From the NCBI GenBank assembly GCA_036526195.1, contig DATCYZ010000068.1:1-14257 (forward strand): 14,257 nt of DNA, given 5' to 3'. The first letter of the stretch is position 1. The number at the start of each line of letters is the position of its first letter. Under the pieces are notes generated by a model. It was given only the letters and a program-made list of their open reading frames with translations, was not told where the DNA came from and did no database searches. Positions 1 to 6,171 of this stretch are shown here, piece by piece. The DNA is from DATCYZ01 sp036526195 (lineage in GTDB: Bacteria; Pseudomonadota; Gammaproteobacteria; Burkholderiales; SG8-39). The translations under genes and the position numbers were made by a program.

Positions 1-44
1 TTCAGTCCGCAGGTCTCAAGCTCAAGAAAGGCGTGTACTACTGA
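1..44 (+). CDS. aprB: Adenylylsulfate reductase beta subunit, C-terminal end only
   Basis: Only the last 13 codons and stop of a gene beginning outside the window are present, read in the frame ending at the TGA at 42-44. The tail reads QSAGLKLKKGVYY. The TGA shares its A with the aprA start (TGATG), so the two genes are translationally coupled. The name rests mainly on position: aprB, the two-[4Fe-4S] electron-transfer subunit, lies directly upstream of aprA in sulfur-oxidising and sulfate-reducing prokaryotes. The short Lys-rich tail fits AprB but would not identify it alone. Confidence 0.75.
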   Translation, partial: QSAGLKLKKGVYY

Positions 45-1912
45 TGGCCTACAAAACGATCATTGAAGACGGCATCGACATTCTGGTCGTCGGTGCGGGT
101 CTGGGCGGCACCGGTGCCGCCTGGGAGGCGAGATTCTGGGGGCAGGACAAGAAGATCGTCATTGCCGAGAAGGCCAATATCGATCGCTCGGGCGCCGTCG
201 CCCAGGGGCTGTACGCCATCAACTGCTACATGGGCACGCGCTGGGGCGAGAACAAGCCGGAAGACCATGTCCGCTACGCCCGCATCGACCTGATGGGGAT
301 GGTGCGCGAGGACCTGCTGTTCGACATGGCACGCCACGTCGACTCGACAGTGCACCAGTTCGAGGAGTGGGGCCTGCCCATCATGAAGGACCCGAAGACC
401 GGGCGCTACCTGCGCGAGGGGCGCTGGCAGATCATGATTCACGGCGAGTCCTACAAGCCCATCGTGGCCGAGGCCGCCAAGAAATCCGCGGACAAGGTCT
501 TCAACCGCATCTGCGTCACCCACCTGCTGATGGACGACAGCCGCGAGAACCGGGTGGCGGGGGCGGTCGGCTTCAACGTGCGCACCGGTAACTACCACGT
601 GTTCAAGTCGAAGACCGTGATCTGCGGCGCGGGCGGCGCGTCCAACATCTTCAAGCCGCGCTCGGTGGGCGAAGGCTCCGGCCGCACCTGGTACGCCCCC
701 TGGTCCTCCGCTTCGGCCTACGGCCTGATGATCAATGCCGGCGCCAAGATGACGCAGATGGAGAACCGCATCGTGCTGGCGCGGTTCAAGGACGGCTACG
801 GCCCGGTCGGCGCCTACTTCCTGCACCTGAAGACCTATACGCAGAACTGCCTGGGCGAGGAGTACGAGTCCAAGTGGTTCCCCGCGCTGCAGCAGATGGT
901 CGGCAAGGAGTACCTCGACCCGGAGGCCTCGCACCTGACGCACCGGCCGATCCCGACCTGCCTGCGCAACCACTGCATTATCCAGGAGGTGAACGCCGGT
1001 CGCGGCCCGATCCACATGGTGACCATGCGCGCCTTCCAGGATCCGCACCTGGAGGAAGTCGGCTGGGAAAACTTCCTCGGCATGACGGTAGGCCAGGCGG
1101 TGCTGTGGGCCTCCACCGACGTGGACCCGAAGAACGAGAACCCCGAGCTGACCACCTCCGAGCCCTACGTCATGGGCTCGCACGCGACCGGCTCGGGCGC
1201 CTGGTGCTCGGGTCCGGAGGACGTCTCGCCGCCCGAGTATTTCTGGGGCTACAACCGCATGACGACCATCGAGGGTCTGTTCGGCGCCGGTGACGCGGTC
1301 GGCGGCACGCCGCACGCCTTCTCCTCGGGTTCGTTCACTGAAGGCCGCCTTGCCGCCAAGGCTGCCTGCAAGTACATCGACGACGGCAAGGCCGAAGGCA
1401 TCGTCGTGTCCGACGAGCAGATCAACCGCCGCAAGGCGGAGATCTACAAGCCGATGGAGCACTACAAGACCTACCGCAACGCGATCGTGGCGGGCGACGT
1501 CAACCCGCACTACATCAACCCGAAGCAGGGGCTGGACCGCCTGCAGAAGCTGATGGACGAGTATTGCGGCGGGGTGACCGTCAACTACATGACCAACGAG
1601 AAGCTCCTCAACATCGGGCTCAAGAAGCTCGCGATCATGGAGGAAGACCTTGAGAAGCTGGCCGCCGAGGACATCCATGAGCTGCTGCGCGCGTGGGAAC
1701 TGAAGCACCGTCACCGCGCCGCGGAGTGCGTGACGCAGCACACGCTGTTCCGCAAGGAGACCCGCTGGCCGGGCTACTACTACCGGGGCGACGCCATGAA
1801 GGTGGACGACGCGAATTGGCACGTGCTGACCGTGTCGCGCCGCGACCCGAAGTCGGGCGAGTACACCATGGAAAAGGCGCCCTGCTATCACCTGGTTTCG
1901 GATGGCGAGTAA
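44..1912 (+). CDS. aprA: Adenylylsulfate (APS) reductase alpha subunit, dissimilatory
   Basis: AprA is the FAD subunit of cytoplasmic APS reductase. In sulfur oxidisers it works in reverse, joining sulfite and AMP to APS and passing two electrons to AprB and then the quinone pool. The 622-residue protein is full length. It opens with a Rossmann FAD motif GAGLGGTG (residues 17-24). R247 in ARFKDGYGP and H380 in GSHATGSGAW appear to match the catalytic Arg265 and His398 of Archaeoglobus fulgidus AprA, with the same 18-residue offset for both. A second FAD-contact region, GLFGAGDAVGG, lies near residue 410. The start overlaps the aprB stop. The product APS is the substrate of Sat, encoded nearby on the other strand. 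A 739-codon antisense open frame covers this gene and is a codon-bias shadow. Confidence 0.98.
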   Translation: MAYKTIIEDGIDILVVGAGLGGTGAAWEARFWGQDKKIVIAEKANIDRSGAVAQGLYAINCYMGTRWGENKPEDHVRYARIDLMGMVREDLLFDMARHVDSTVHQFEEWGLPIMKDPKTGRYLREGRWQIMIHGESYKPIVAEAAKKSADKVFNRICVTHLLMDDSRENRVAGAVGFNVRTGNYHVFKSKTVICGAGGASNIFKPRSVGEGSGRTWYAPWSSASAYGLMINAGAKMTQMENRIVLARFKDGYGPVGAYFLHLKTYTQNCLGEEYESKWFPALQQMVGKEYLDPEASHLTHRPIPTCLRNHCIIQEVNAGRGPIHMVTMRAFQDPHLEEVGWENFLGMTVGQAVLWASTDVDPKNENPELTTSEPYVMGSHATGSGAWCSGPEDVSPPEYFWGYNRMTTIEGLFGAGDAVGGTPHAFSSGSFTEGRLAAKAACKYIDDGKAEGIVVSDEQINRRKAEIYKPMEHYKTYRNAIVAGDVNPHYINPKQGLDRLQKLMDEYCGGVTVNYMTNEKLLNIGLKKLAIMEEDLEKLAAEDIHELLRAWELKHRHRAAECVTQHTLFRKETRWPGYYYRGDAMKVDDANWHVLTVSRRDPKSGEYTMEKAPCYHLVSDGE

Positions 1913-1936
1913 CGGACGCAACGGCAGGACGCGTGC

Positions 1937-1979
1937 GCCCGGCATCGGGCCGGCACGCCGGCAGGCATCATGCCGGCCG
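1937..1979 (+). promoter_or_regulatory. Two consecutive hairpins after aprA, the second enclosing the next start codon
   Basis: The first hairpin is GCCCG-GCAT-CGGGC (1937-1950). The second spans 1959-1979, with GGCAT (1964-1968) and ATGCC (1970-1974) facing each other across a single C. It continues outward, after one A/G mismatch, with four more pairs. The ATG at 1970, the only plausible start of the next gene, lies inside this stem. No U-run follows, so it is not a classical terminator. It may protect the 3' end of aprBA mRNA or hold down translation of the next gene. The structure is read from the sequence; the function is inference. Confidence 0.4.
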
Positions 1980-2371
1980 TAGCCGACGCCGGGCAGCCGG
2001 CCGCGTCCGGAGCGCCGCGCGCGAACATCATCGACAAGACCGATGAGGAGATCAGGGCACTTGCCGATCCGCTGTGGCGCGACCTCTGCAAGTACTCGAA
2101 CGAAGGCAAGTACGGGGATTTCGTCCGGAACTTCTCCAGCGACCTCGCGCGCGCCATCAACCAGGTCGTGGCGGGCCACCAGTTCGCCAACAGCGAACTG
2201 GCGAGAAGCCTGTCCGCCGAGATCGATGCGCTCGGCATCATCCGCCGGGGGGAGCACGTGACCGTACTGTACCGGCAGCGCAGCACGAAGAAGCCCGGCG
2301 AATGGCTCGGCCGGCTAGTCCTCGGCTACGAAGACGGGAAGCTCAGGATCTTCGGCGCCTCCATCTTCTGA
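1970..2371 (+). CDS. Conserved-looking hypothetical protein in the apr operon
   Basis: I do not recognise this 133-residue protein. The first about 22 residues are Ala/Pro/Gly-rich and may be linker or partly untranslated. The rest looks like a compact soluble domain. It has a helical, charged first half (TDEEIRALADPLWRDL, then KYGDFVRNFSSDLARAINQ) and a strand-rich second half ending RLVLGYEDGKLRIFGASIF. It has no cysteines apart from one in LCKYSNEG, no signal peptide and no membrane segment. The ending resembles small alpha+beta folds of the NTF2/cystatin type, but I cannot assign one. ATG 1970 is used because no other in-frame start lies before the domain; its Shine-Dalgarno is weak and it sits in a hairpin. 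It lies 57 bp after aprA and 20 bp before the SlyD-like gene, so it is probably co-transcribed with aprBA. Confidence 0.75.
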   Translation: MPAVADAGQPAASGAPRANIIDKTDEEIRALADPLWRDLCKYSNEGKYGDFVRNFSSDLARAINQVVAGHQFANSELARSLSAEIDALGIIRRGEHVTVLYRQRSTKKPGEWLGRLVLGYEDGKLRIFGASIF

Positions 2372-2391
2372 GCATGGGCGCCGGGACCGAC

Positions 2392-2901
2392 ATGAGCCAG
2401 GTCATCCGCGACGGCAAGTTCGTCGAACTGACCTACAGGGTGACCGACAGCAAGACCGGGCACGTGCTCACCTGCGTCGAGTTCCCGCTCGGCTATGTAC
2501 ACGGGCACAACGAAATCCTCGCCCCGTCCGTCCACCAGGCGCTCGAGGGCCGGTCCGTCGGCGACGTGATCGAAGTGCCGATCGACGGCAACCAGATCTT
2601 CGGCCCCAGGGACGAGTCGCTGGTGTTCACCGATGCGCTCGAGAACGTGCCCGAGGAATACCGGCAGGTCGGCGCCTCCATCCTGATGGAGAACGACCGG
2701 GGACAGACGCGCAGCTTTCTCGTCACGCATATGGACGACGAGAGGCTGACGGTGGACGGCAACAACCCGCTTTGCGGCAGGGCGGTGGTCTTTGCGCTGG
2801 AAATCCTGACCGTGCGCGAGGCCACCGACGAGGAGACGCGAACAGGCACGGCGATCCCGGCGGGCGTGGATGTCGACCCGTCGCGCCTGCGGCCCGTTTG
2901 A
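2392..2901 (+). CDS. slyD: SlyD-type FKBP peptidyl-prolyl cis-trans isomerase
   Basis: This 169-residue protein has the SlyD layout: an FKBP core split by an insert-in-flap chaperone domain. FKBP landmarks are the GYVHGHNEI segment (SlyD: DYLHGHGSL), ALEGRSVGDVIEV and the following FGPRDESLV loop. The flap domain runs from about ENVPEEYRQVG to LVTHMDDERLTVDGN. The core then closes with VFALEILTVREATDEE, nearly identical to the E. coli SlyD end. The His-rich metal-binding tail of E. coli SlyD is missing; the protein ends shortly after, in VDPSRLRPV. I chose the ATG at 2392 (MSQVIRDGKFVEL), which matches SlyD N-termini. An in-frame ATG at 2374 would add six residues. Its position behind aprA suggests a folding or cofactor-insertion role for APS reductase or other sulfur-pathway enzymes; that is inference. 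Confidence 0.88.
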   Translation: MSQVIRDGKFVELTYRVTDSKTGHVLTCVEFPLGYVHGHNEILAPSVHQALEGRSVGDVIEVPIDGNQIFGPRDESLVFTDALENVPEEYRQVGASILMENDRGQTRSFLVTHMDDERLTVDGNNPLCGRAVVFALEILTVREATDEETRTGTAIPAGVDVDPSRLRPV

Positions 2902-2985
2902 GCAGCGGCATCGACCCGGATCGGATACATTCAACCCTGCCTGCTTGCACCGGCATTCCCGCCTTCACGGCACGATAGGTGACTC

Positions 2986-3147
2986 ATGAGCGACCACAAG
3001 CCCGCCCCCACCCAGGTACCCGACGGCGTGACGCCTTACTTCACGACGCGCCAGATGGCGCCGAACGAGAAGGGCTTCGTCGGATTCGAGACCGTCTGGA
3101 AGCCGTTCCAGAAGGAAGCCGAGTACAAGACGCCGAAGAAGCCGTAG
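2986..3147 (+). CDS. Small 53-residue protein at the end of the apr operon
   Basis: This short frame starts with ATG and has AGGTGA (2978-2983) just upstream. That is a good Shine-Dalgarno match, although the spacing is short. The protein is hydrophilic and basic, begins MSDHKPAPTQVPDGVTPYF, has a central aromatic patch (GFVGFETVWKPFQKE) and ends in a Lys/Pro-rich tail EYKTPKKP. It has no Cys, signal peptide or membrane segment. I do not recognise a family. Support for it being real comes from the ribosome site, codon usage like its neighbours and its position 84 bp behind the SlyD-like gene. The following TAG falls in the shared terminator-like palindrome with sat. It could be a small subunit or assembly peptide of the Apr system, but nothing in the sequence proves that. 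Confidence 0.6.
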   Translation: MSDHKPAPTQVPDGVTPYFTTRQMAPNEKGFVGFETVWKPFQKEAEYKTPKKP

Positions 3148-3179
3148 GCGTCCCGCGTTCGCCCGGCGTTCCGCCTACG
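3143..3179. terminator. Possible bidirectional terminator between the apr operon and sat
   Basis: CGTAGGCG (3143-3150) and CGCCTACG (3172-3179) are perfect 8-bp inverted arms around a 21-nt loop. They hold both converging stop codons (TAG at 3145-3147 on + and TAG at 3177-3175 on -). A competing smaller hairpin, CTACGC-cgag-GCGTAG, lies at 3175-3190. There is no clear U-run on either side, so intrinsic termination is uncertain. Confidence 0.35.
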
Positions 3180-4344
3180 CCGAGGCGTAGTACTCGCGCA
3201 GCACCTCGAGCACCTCGGGTCGGCTGAACTCGGCCGGCACGTCCTTCCCCGCCGAGAGCCACTCGCGCAACTGCGTGCCCGAGACCTGCAGCCGGTCCGC
3301 GTCGCCGTGCGGGCAGGTGCGGTCCGAGGCCATGCCCTTGCAGCGGTGGCACCAGAAGGTCAGGCCGATCTTCAGCGCGCGGGTCTCGAGCGCGTCCTGC
3401 GGGATCTCGTCGAAGATCCTGTGGGCGTCGAAGGGGCCGTAGTAGCTGCCGACCCCGGCATGGTCGCGCCCCACCACGAGGTGCGAGCAACCGTAGTTCT
3501 GGCGGAAGGTGGCGTGCAGCAGCGCCTCGCGCGGCCCGGCGTAGCGCATGTCGAGCGGGTAGCCGGCCTGCAGCACGGTGCCGGGACGAAAGTAGCCCTC
3601 GATCAGCGCGCCGATGGCGCGCGTGCGCACGTCCGCCGGGATGTCGCCCGGCTTCAGGTTGCCGAGCAGCGAGTGCACCATCACCCCGTCGCAGACCTCG
3701 ATGGCCACCTTGGCAAGGTACTCGTGCGAGCGGTGCATCGGGTTGCGCGTCTGGAAGGCCGCGACGCGCGACCAGCCCAAGCGCTCGAACTCCGCGCGCG
3801 TCTGCGCCGGGGTCATGAAGAGCGCGCCGTAGCGCGCGCTGAACCCCCCGTCGGACAGCACCTTCACCGGGCCGGCAAGGTTGACCGCGCCCTGGCGCAT
3901 CACCATCTGCACGCCCGGGTGCTTCTCCTCGGTGGTGCGGAACACTGACTGGCATTCATGCGCCTTGTCGATCTCGTATTTCCCGGTGACCTTCATCGTG
4001 GCGAGCAGCGCGCCGTCGTCGGGGTCGGCGAGCGCGATCTCCGCGCCCTCGGCGAGCCCCCCGGCGAACGCCACGTCCGCCGAGAGCGTGATCGGGATCG
4101 GCCAGAAGAGCCCTCCCGCCGTGTGCATCGTGTCGCACACGCCCTGCCAGTCGGCGCGGTTCATGAAGCCCTCGAGCGGCGTGAAGCCGCCGATGCCGAG
4201 CATCACCAGGTCGCCCTTCTCGCGCGAGCTGACGGTGAGCCGGGGGAGCGATTCCGCGCGCTTCGCCTCGCGCGCAGCGGCATCGCCTTCGAGGCGCAGC
4301 GGCCGCAGGCCGACGCCACCGTGGGGGGCTACGAGTTTCGTCAT
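3175..4344 (-). CDS. sat: ATP sulfurylase (sulfate adenylyltransferase), dissimilatory type
   Basis: Sat works here in the energy-yielding direction, APS + PPi to ATP + sulfate, after AprBA has made APS. The 389-residue protein carries the family motifs QTRNPMHRSHEY (198-209), with the QxRN and HxxH active-site residues, and GRDHAG (292-297). Near the C-terminus C332, C335, C344 and probably H346 (FWCHRC...TCPH) match the zinc site seen in Thermus-type homodimeric ATP sulfurylases. No APS-kinase domain is present. The start MTKLVAPHGG at 4344 has GGAG eight bases upstream; a GTG at 4377 would add 11 residues without a better ribosome site. It lies 101 bp behind soeC on the same strand and converges on the apr operon, 27 bp from the small gene's stop. 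Confidence 0.97.
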   Translation of the reverse strand: MTKLVAPHGGVGLRPLRLEGDAAAREAKRAESLPRLTVSSREKGDLVMLGIGGFTPLEGFMNRADWQGVCDTMHTAGGLFWPIPITLSADVAFAGGLAEGAEIALADPDDGALLATMKVTGKYEIDKAHECQSVFRTTEEKHPGVQMVMRQGAVNLAGPVKVLSDGGFSARYGALFMTPAQTRAEFERLGWSRVAAFQTRNPMHRSHEYLAKVAIEVCDGVMVHSLLGNLKPGDIPADVRTRAIGALIEGYFRPGTVLQAGYPLDMRYAGPREALLHATFRQNYGCSHLVVGRDHAGVGSYYGPFDAHRIFDEIPQDALETRALKIGLTFWCHRCKGMASDRTCPHGDADRLQVSGTQLREWLSAGKDVPAEFSRPEVLEVLREYYASA

Positions 4345-4398
4345 GGGTACTCCGGGGATCCTTTCGATCAGGCGCACACGCTAGCACGCGCGCGGAAA

Positions 4399-4427
4399 TC
4401 GACGAATCGAATGGCCTTATCCGTCGA
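4399..4427 (-). other. Weak inverted repeat in the soeC-sat gap
   Basis: TCGACGAAT (4399-4407) and ATCCGTCGA (4419-4427) pair at eight of nine positions around an 11-nt loop, in the 101-bp gap between soeC and sat. Only a short TTTCC follows on the - strand. It could attenuate soe transcripts before sat or be chance. I found no convincing sigma-70 promoter for sat in this gap, so read-through from soeABC is the simplest reading. Confidence 0.25.
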
Positions 4428-4445
4428 TCATCCGACAGTGCCGGC

Positions 4446-5399
4446 TCAGGCGATCGCGCTGTAGTAGAGGTTCTGCGGATGGTTTGCATCCGCAAAGAAA
4501 TACCAGCGCTCGGCGACCAGCCCCGCGAACTGCACCAGCACCGCCGCGACCAGCCACGCGGGCGCACCGCCCGCCATCCCGGCCGCGACCAGCAGCACCG
4601 GCACCGCGAAGCCCGCCAGCAGGAAGAAGGCGCGCACCGCGCGCAGGGCGCCGCGCGTCCGGCCGTGGAAGAACTCGCGCGTGTTGAACGAACCGCCGAG
4701 GAACCCGGCGGCCTTCTGCACGATGCGCGGGTGCTTCACGCCGATGGCGGTGGCCAGCGTCGAGATCGGACGCAGCCGCGCGTTGCGCGCGAGCGCCAGC
4801 GTCCGCGTGCCGAGCGCAACGAGCGTCAGGACGATCGACCAGAGGGCAAACGGACCGGCCAGCGCCGGCGCCTCGAATGCCGCAAGCGCCGCGGCCAGCG
4901 TCGCGCCCGAGGCGAGGCCGAGCAGCACGAAGTTCAGCACCGTGAGCGGGCTCGCCCATTCCTGCAGGAAGCGCAGGCAGGCGTAGATCATGCCGGTGCA
5001 GACGAACAGCGCGAGGCTGGCCCCGACCCCGAGCACCGCGATCCATCCGGCCGCGGGCCGCAGTTCGATCCCGGCCGGGTGGTATGCGACCGCATGCAGC
5101 GCGACCAGCAGCATGAACGCGGGCAGCACGATCACTTCGCGCGAAAGCCACGAGGTGCGCCACTGCGACGCCGTGCGCCAGGCGCGCTCCGGATGCCCCA
5201 GGTGGAAGAACGAGGCGGCAAGGCCCGCCGCGAGCAGCACGAACGCCAGCGCGCCCCCCGCTGAGTGCAGCGCATCCGGCGGCCGGATCACCGCACCGGT
5301 CAGTCTCGCCGCCAGGTCGGCGGCGCACAGCACGATGAACAGGCCCTGCGCGGCGCCGATCAGGGTGGTGAGGAATATGACCGAGAAGGCGGGCCGCAT
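4446..5399 (-). CDS. soeC: Sulfite dehydrogenase membrane anchor subunit (NrfD/DmsC-type)
   Basis: This 317-residue, highly hydrophobic protein has about eight predicted membrane helices, beginning with FSVIFLTTLIGAAQGLFIVL. It matches the DmsC/PsrC-like anchors that accept electrons from a ferredoxin-type subunit and reduce quinone. LGHPERAWRTASQWRTSWLSREV is the recognisable family signature between helices (SxxFHLGxPxRAWRA...SWLSRE). The protein ends HPQNLYYSAIA. Start MRPAF at 5399 lies four bases after the soeB stop; the longer open frame upstream merely reads antiparallel to soeB coding sequence. Context (soeA, soeB, sat, apr) makes this the anchor of SoeABC, which holds the enzyme on the cytoplasmic face of the membrane. 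By sequence alone it could be a DmsC-like anchor of a different oxidoreductase. Confidence 0.9.
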   Translation of the reverse strand: MRPAFSVIFLTTLIGAAQGLFIVLCAADLAARLTGAVIRPPDALHSAGGALAFVLLAAGLAASFFHLGHPERAWRTASQWRTSWLSREVIVLPAFMLLVALHAVAYHPAGIELRPAAGWIAVLGVGASLALFVCTGMIYACLRFLQEWASPLTVLNFVLLGLASGATLAAALAAFEAPALAGPFALWSIVLTLVALGTRTLALARNARLRPISTLATAIGVKHPRIVQKAAGFLGGSFNTREFFHGRTRGALRAVRAFFLLAGFAVPVLLVAAGMAGGAPAWLVAAVLVQFAGLVAERWYFFADANHPQNLYYSAIA

Positions 5400-5403
5400 C
5401 CGG

Positions 5404-6135
5404 CTACCAGGAGGTGACGTCGTCCAGTGATGGCTCGCCCGCGGCGGGCCGCGGCAGCTTGCCGTCGACCTTGAGCGGGTTGTCGACGCGCTGCAGGTCC
5501 TCGGGCTGCACGCCGCCAACCACCCTGCGCCGCGGCAGGTAATGGTTCGCCGGGTGCGTGCCCCACTCGGGCATCAGCGCGTAGCCGCCCTGCTCGCGGA
5601 TCGCCGTCGAGACCCCGGAGTCCGGGTCGTGGATGTCGCCGAACAGGCGCGCGTTCGTCGGGCAGGCCATGACGCAGGCCGGCTTGCGGTCCGCCTCGGG
5701 CAGGCTCGCGTCGGTGATGCGGTCGACGCACAGCGTGCACTTCTTCATCACCTTCTGCTGTTCGTCGAGCTCACGCGCGCCGTAGGGGCAGGCCCAGGCG
5801 CAGTACTTGCAGCCGATGCACTTGTCGTAGTCCACCAGCACGATGCCGTCCTCGGCGCGCTTGTAGCTCGCGCCGGTCGGGCACACCGGCACGCAGGGCG
5901 GGTCCTCGCAATGCAGGCAGGACTTCGGGAAATGCACCGTCTCGGTGTTCGGGTACTGCCCCACCTCGAAGGTCTGCACGCGGTTGAAGAAGGTGCCGCT
6001 CGGGTCCTTGCCGTAGGGATTCTCGTCGCCCAGCGTCCCGGCCTCGCCCGAGGTGTTCCATTGCTTGCAGCTGGTCACGCAGGCGTGACAGCCGACGCAG
6101 ACGTTCAGATCTATGACCAACGCGAGCTGGGTCAT
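5404..6135 (-). CDS. soeB: Sulfite dehydrogenase iron-sulfur subunit (four [4Fe-4S] clusters)
   Basis: This 243-residue DmsB/PsrB-type ferredoxin subunit carries electrons from the molybdenum subunit to SoeC. Sixteen cysteines fall in four groups: C13/C16/C19/C23, C73/C76/C81/C85, C106/C109/C112/C116 and C133/C136/C154/C158. These are enough for four cubane clusters. There is no signal peptide, in line with a cytoplasmic complex. The C-terminal part (residues about 195-243) lacks cysteines. The start at 6135 is unusual: the ATG overlaps the stop of an 11-codon mini-ORF (ATGA), and a near-copy of its first codons lies 32 bp upstream. The Shine-Dalgarno before 6135 is only GGAA, while the upstream copy has AGGGG. 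soeB translation may therefore depend on coupling. Confidence 0.95.
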   Translation of the reverse strand: MTQLALVIDLNVCVGCHACVTSCKQWNTSGEAGTLGDENPYGKDPSGTFFNRVQTFEVGQYPNTETVHFPKSCLHCEDPPCVPVCPTGASYKRAEDGIVLVDYDKCIGCKYCAWACPYGARELDEQQKVMKKCTLCVDRITDASLPEADRKPACVMACPTNARLFGDIHDPDSGVSTAIREQGGYALMPEWGTHPANHYLPRRRVVGGVQPEDLQRVDNPLKVDGKLPRPAAGEPSLDDVTSW

Positions 6136-6171
6136 CGCGAGCGTTCCAATTCGGCAAGCTGGGTCATCGCG
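6125..6171. repeat. 15-bp direct repeat (32-bp period) at the soeA-soeB junction
   Basis: AGCTGGGTCATCGCG occurs at 6125-6139 and again at 6157-6171. On the - strand it reads CGCGATGACCCAGCT, i.e. the soeB start region. After one mismatch, two further bases agree before the copies diverge. The period is 32 bp, not a multiple of three, so the two ATGs lie in different frames. Confidence 0.9.
6132..6167 (-). CDS. 11-codon coupled mini-ORF (duplicated soeB start)
   Basis: ATG at 6167 overlaps the soeA stop (ATGA), and its TGA at 6134-6132 overlaps the soeB ATG (again ATGA). The predicted peptide is MTQLAELERSR; its first five residues equal the start of SoeB (MTQLA). AGGGG (6180-6176), eight bases upstream, is a better ribosome site than the one before soeB itself. 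A ribosome starting here would stop and could restart at soeB. It may be a leader, a decaying duplicate or simply the old soeB start. Translation is not proven. Confidence 0.45.
   Translation of the reverse strand: MTQLAELERSR

Noticed and set aside
38..2257. 739-codon open frame antisense to aprA
   Set aside because: It mirrors a well-supported aprA in very GC-rich DNA. The translation is Val/Leu/Arg/His-rich without recognisable domains, as expected from codon-bias shadows.
2898..2931. TTGAGC...TACATT as a promoter before the 53-residue gene
   Set aside because: The spacing is about 20 bp and both hexamers are poor; co-transcription from apr is simpler.
4417..5328. 303-codon frame within soeC on the same strand
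   Set aside because: Arg/Ala/Gly-rich shadow of the membrane-protein gene, with no motif.
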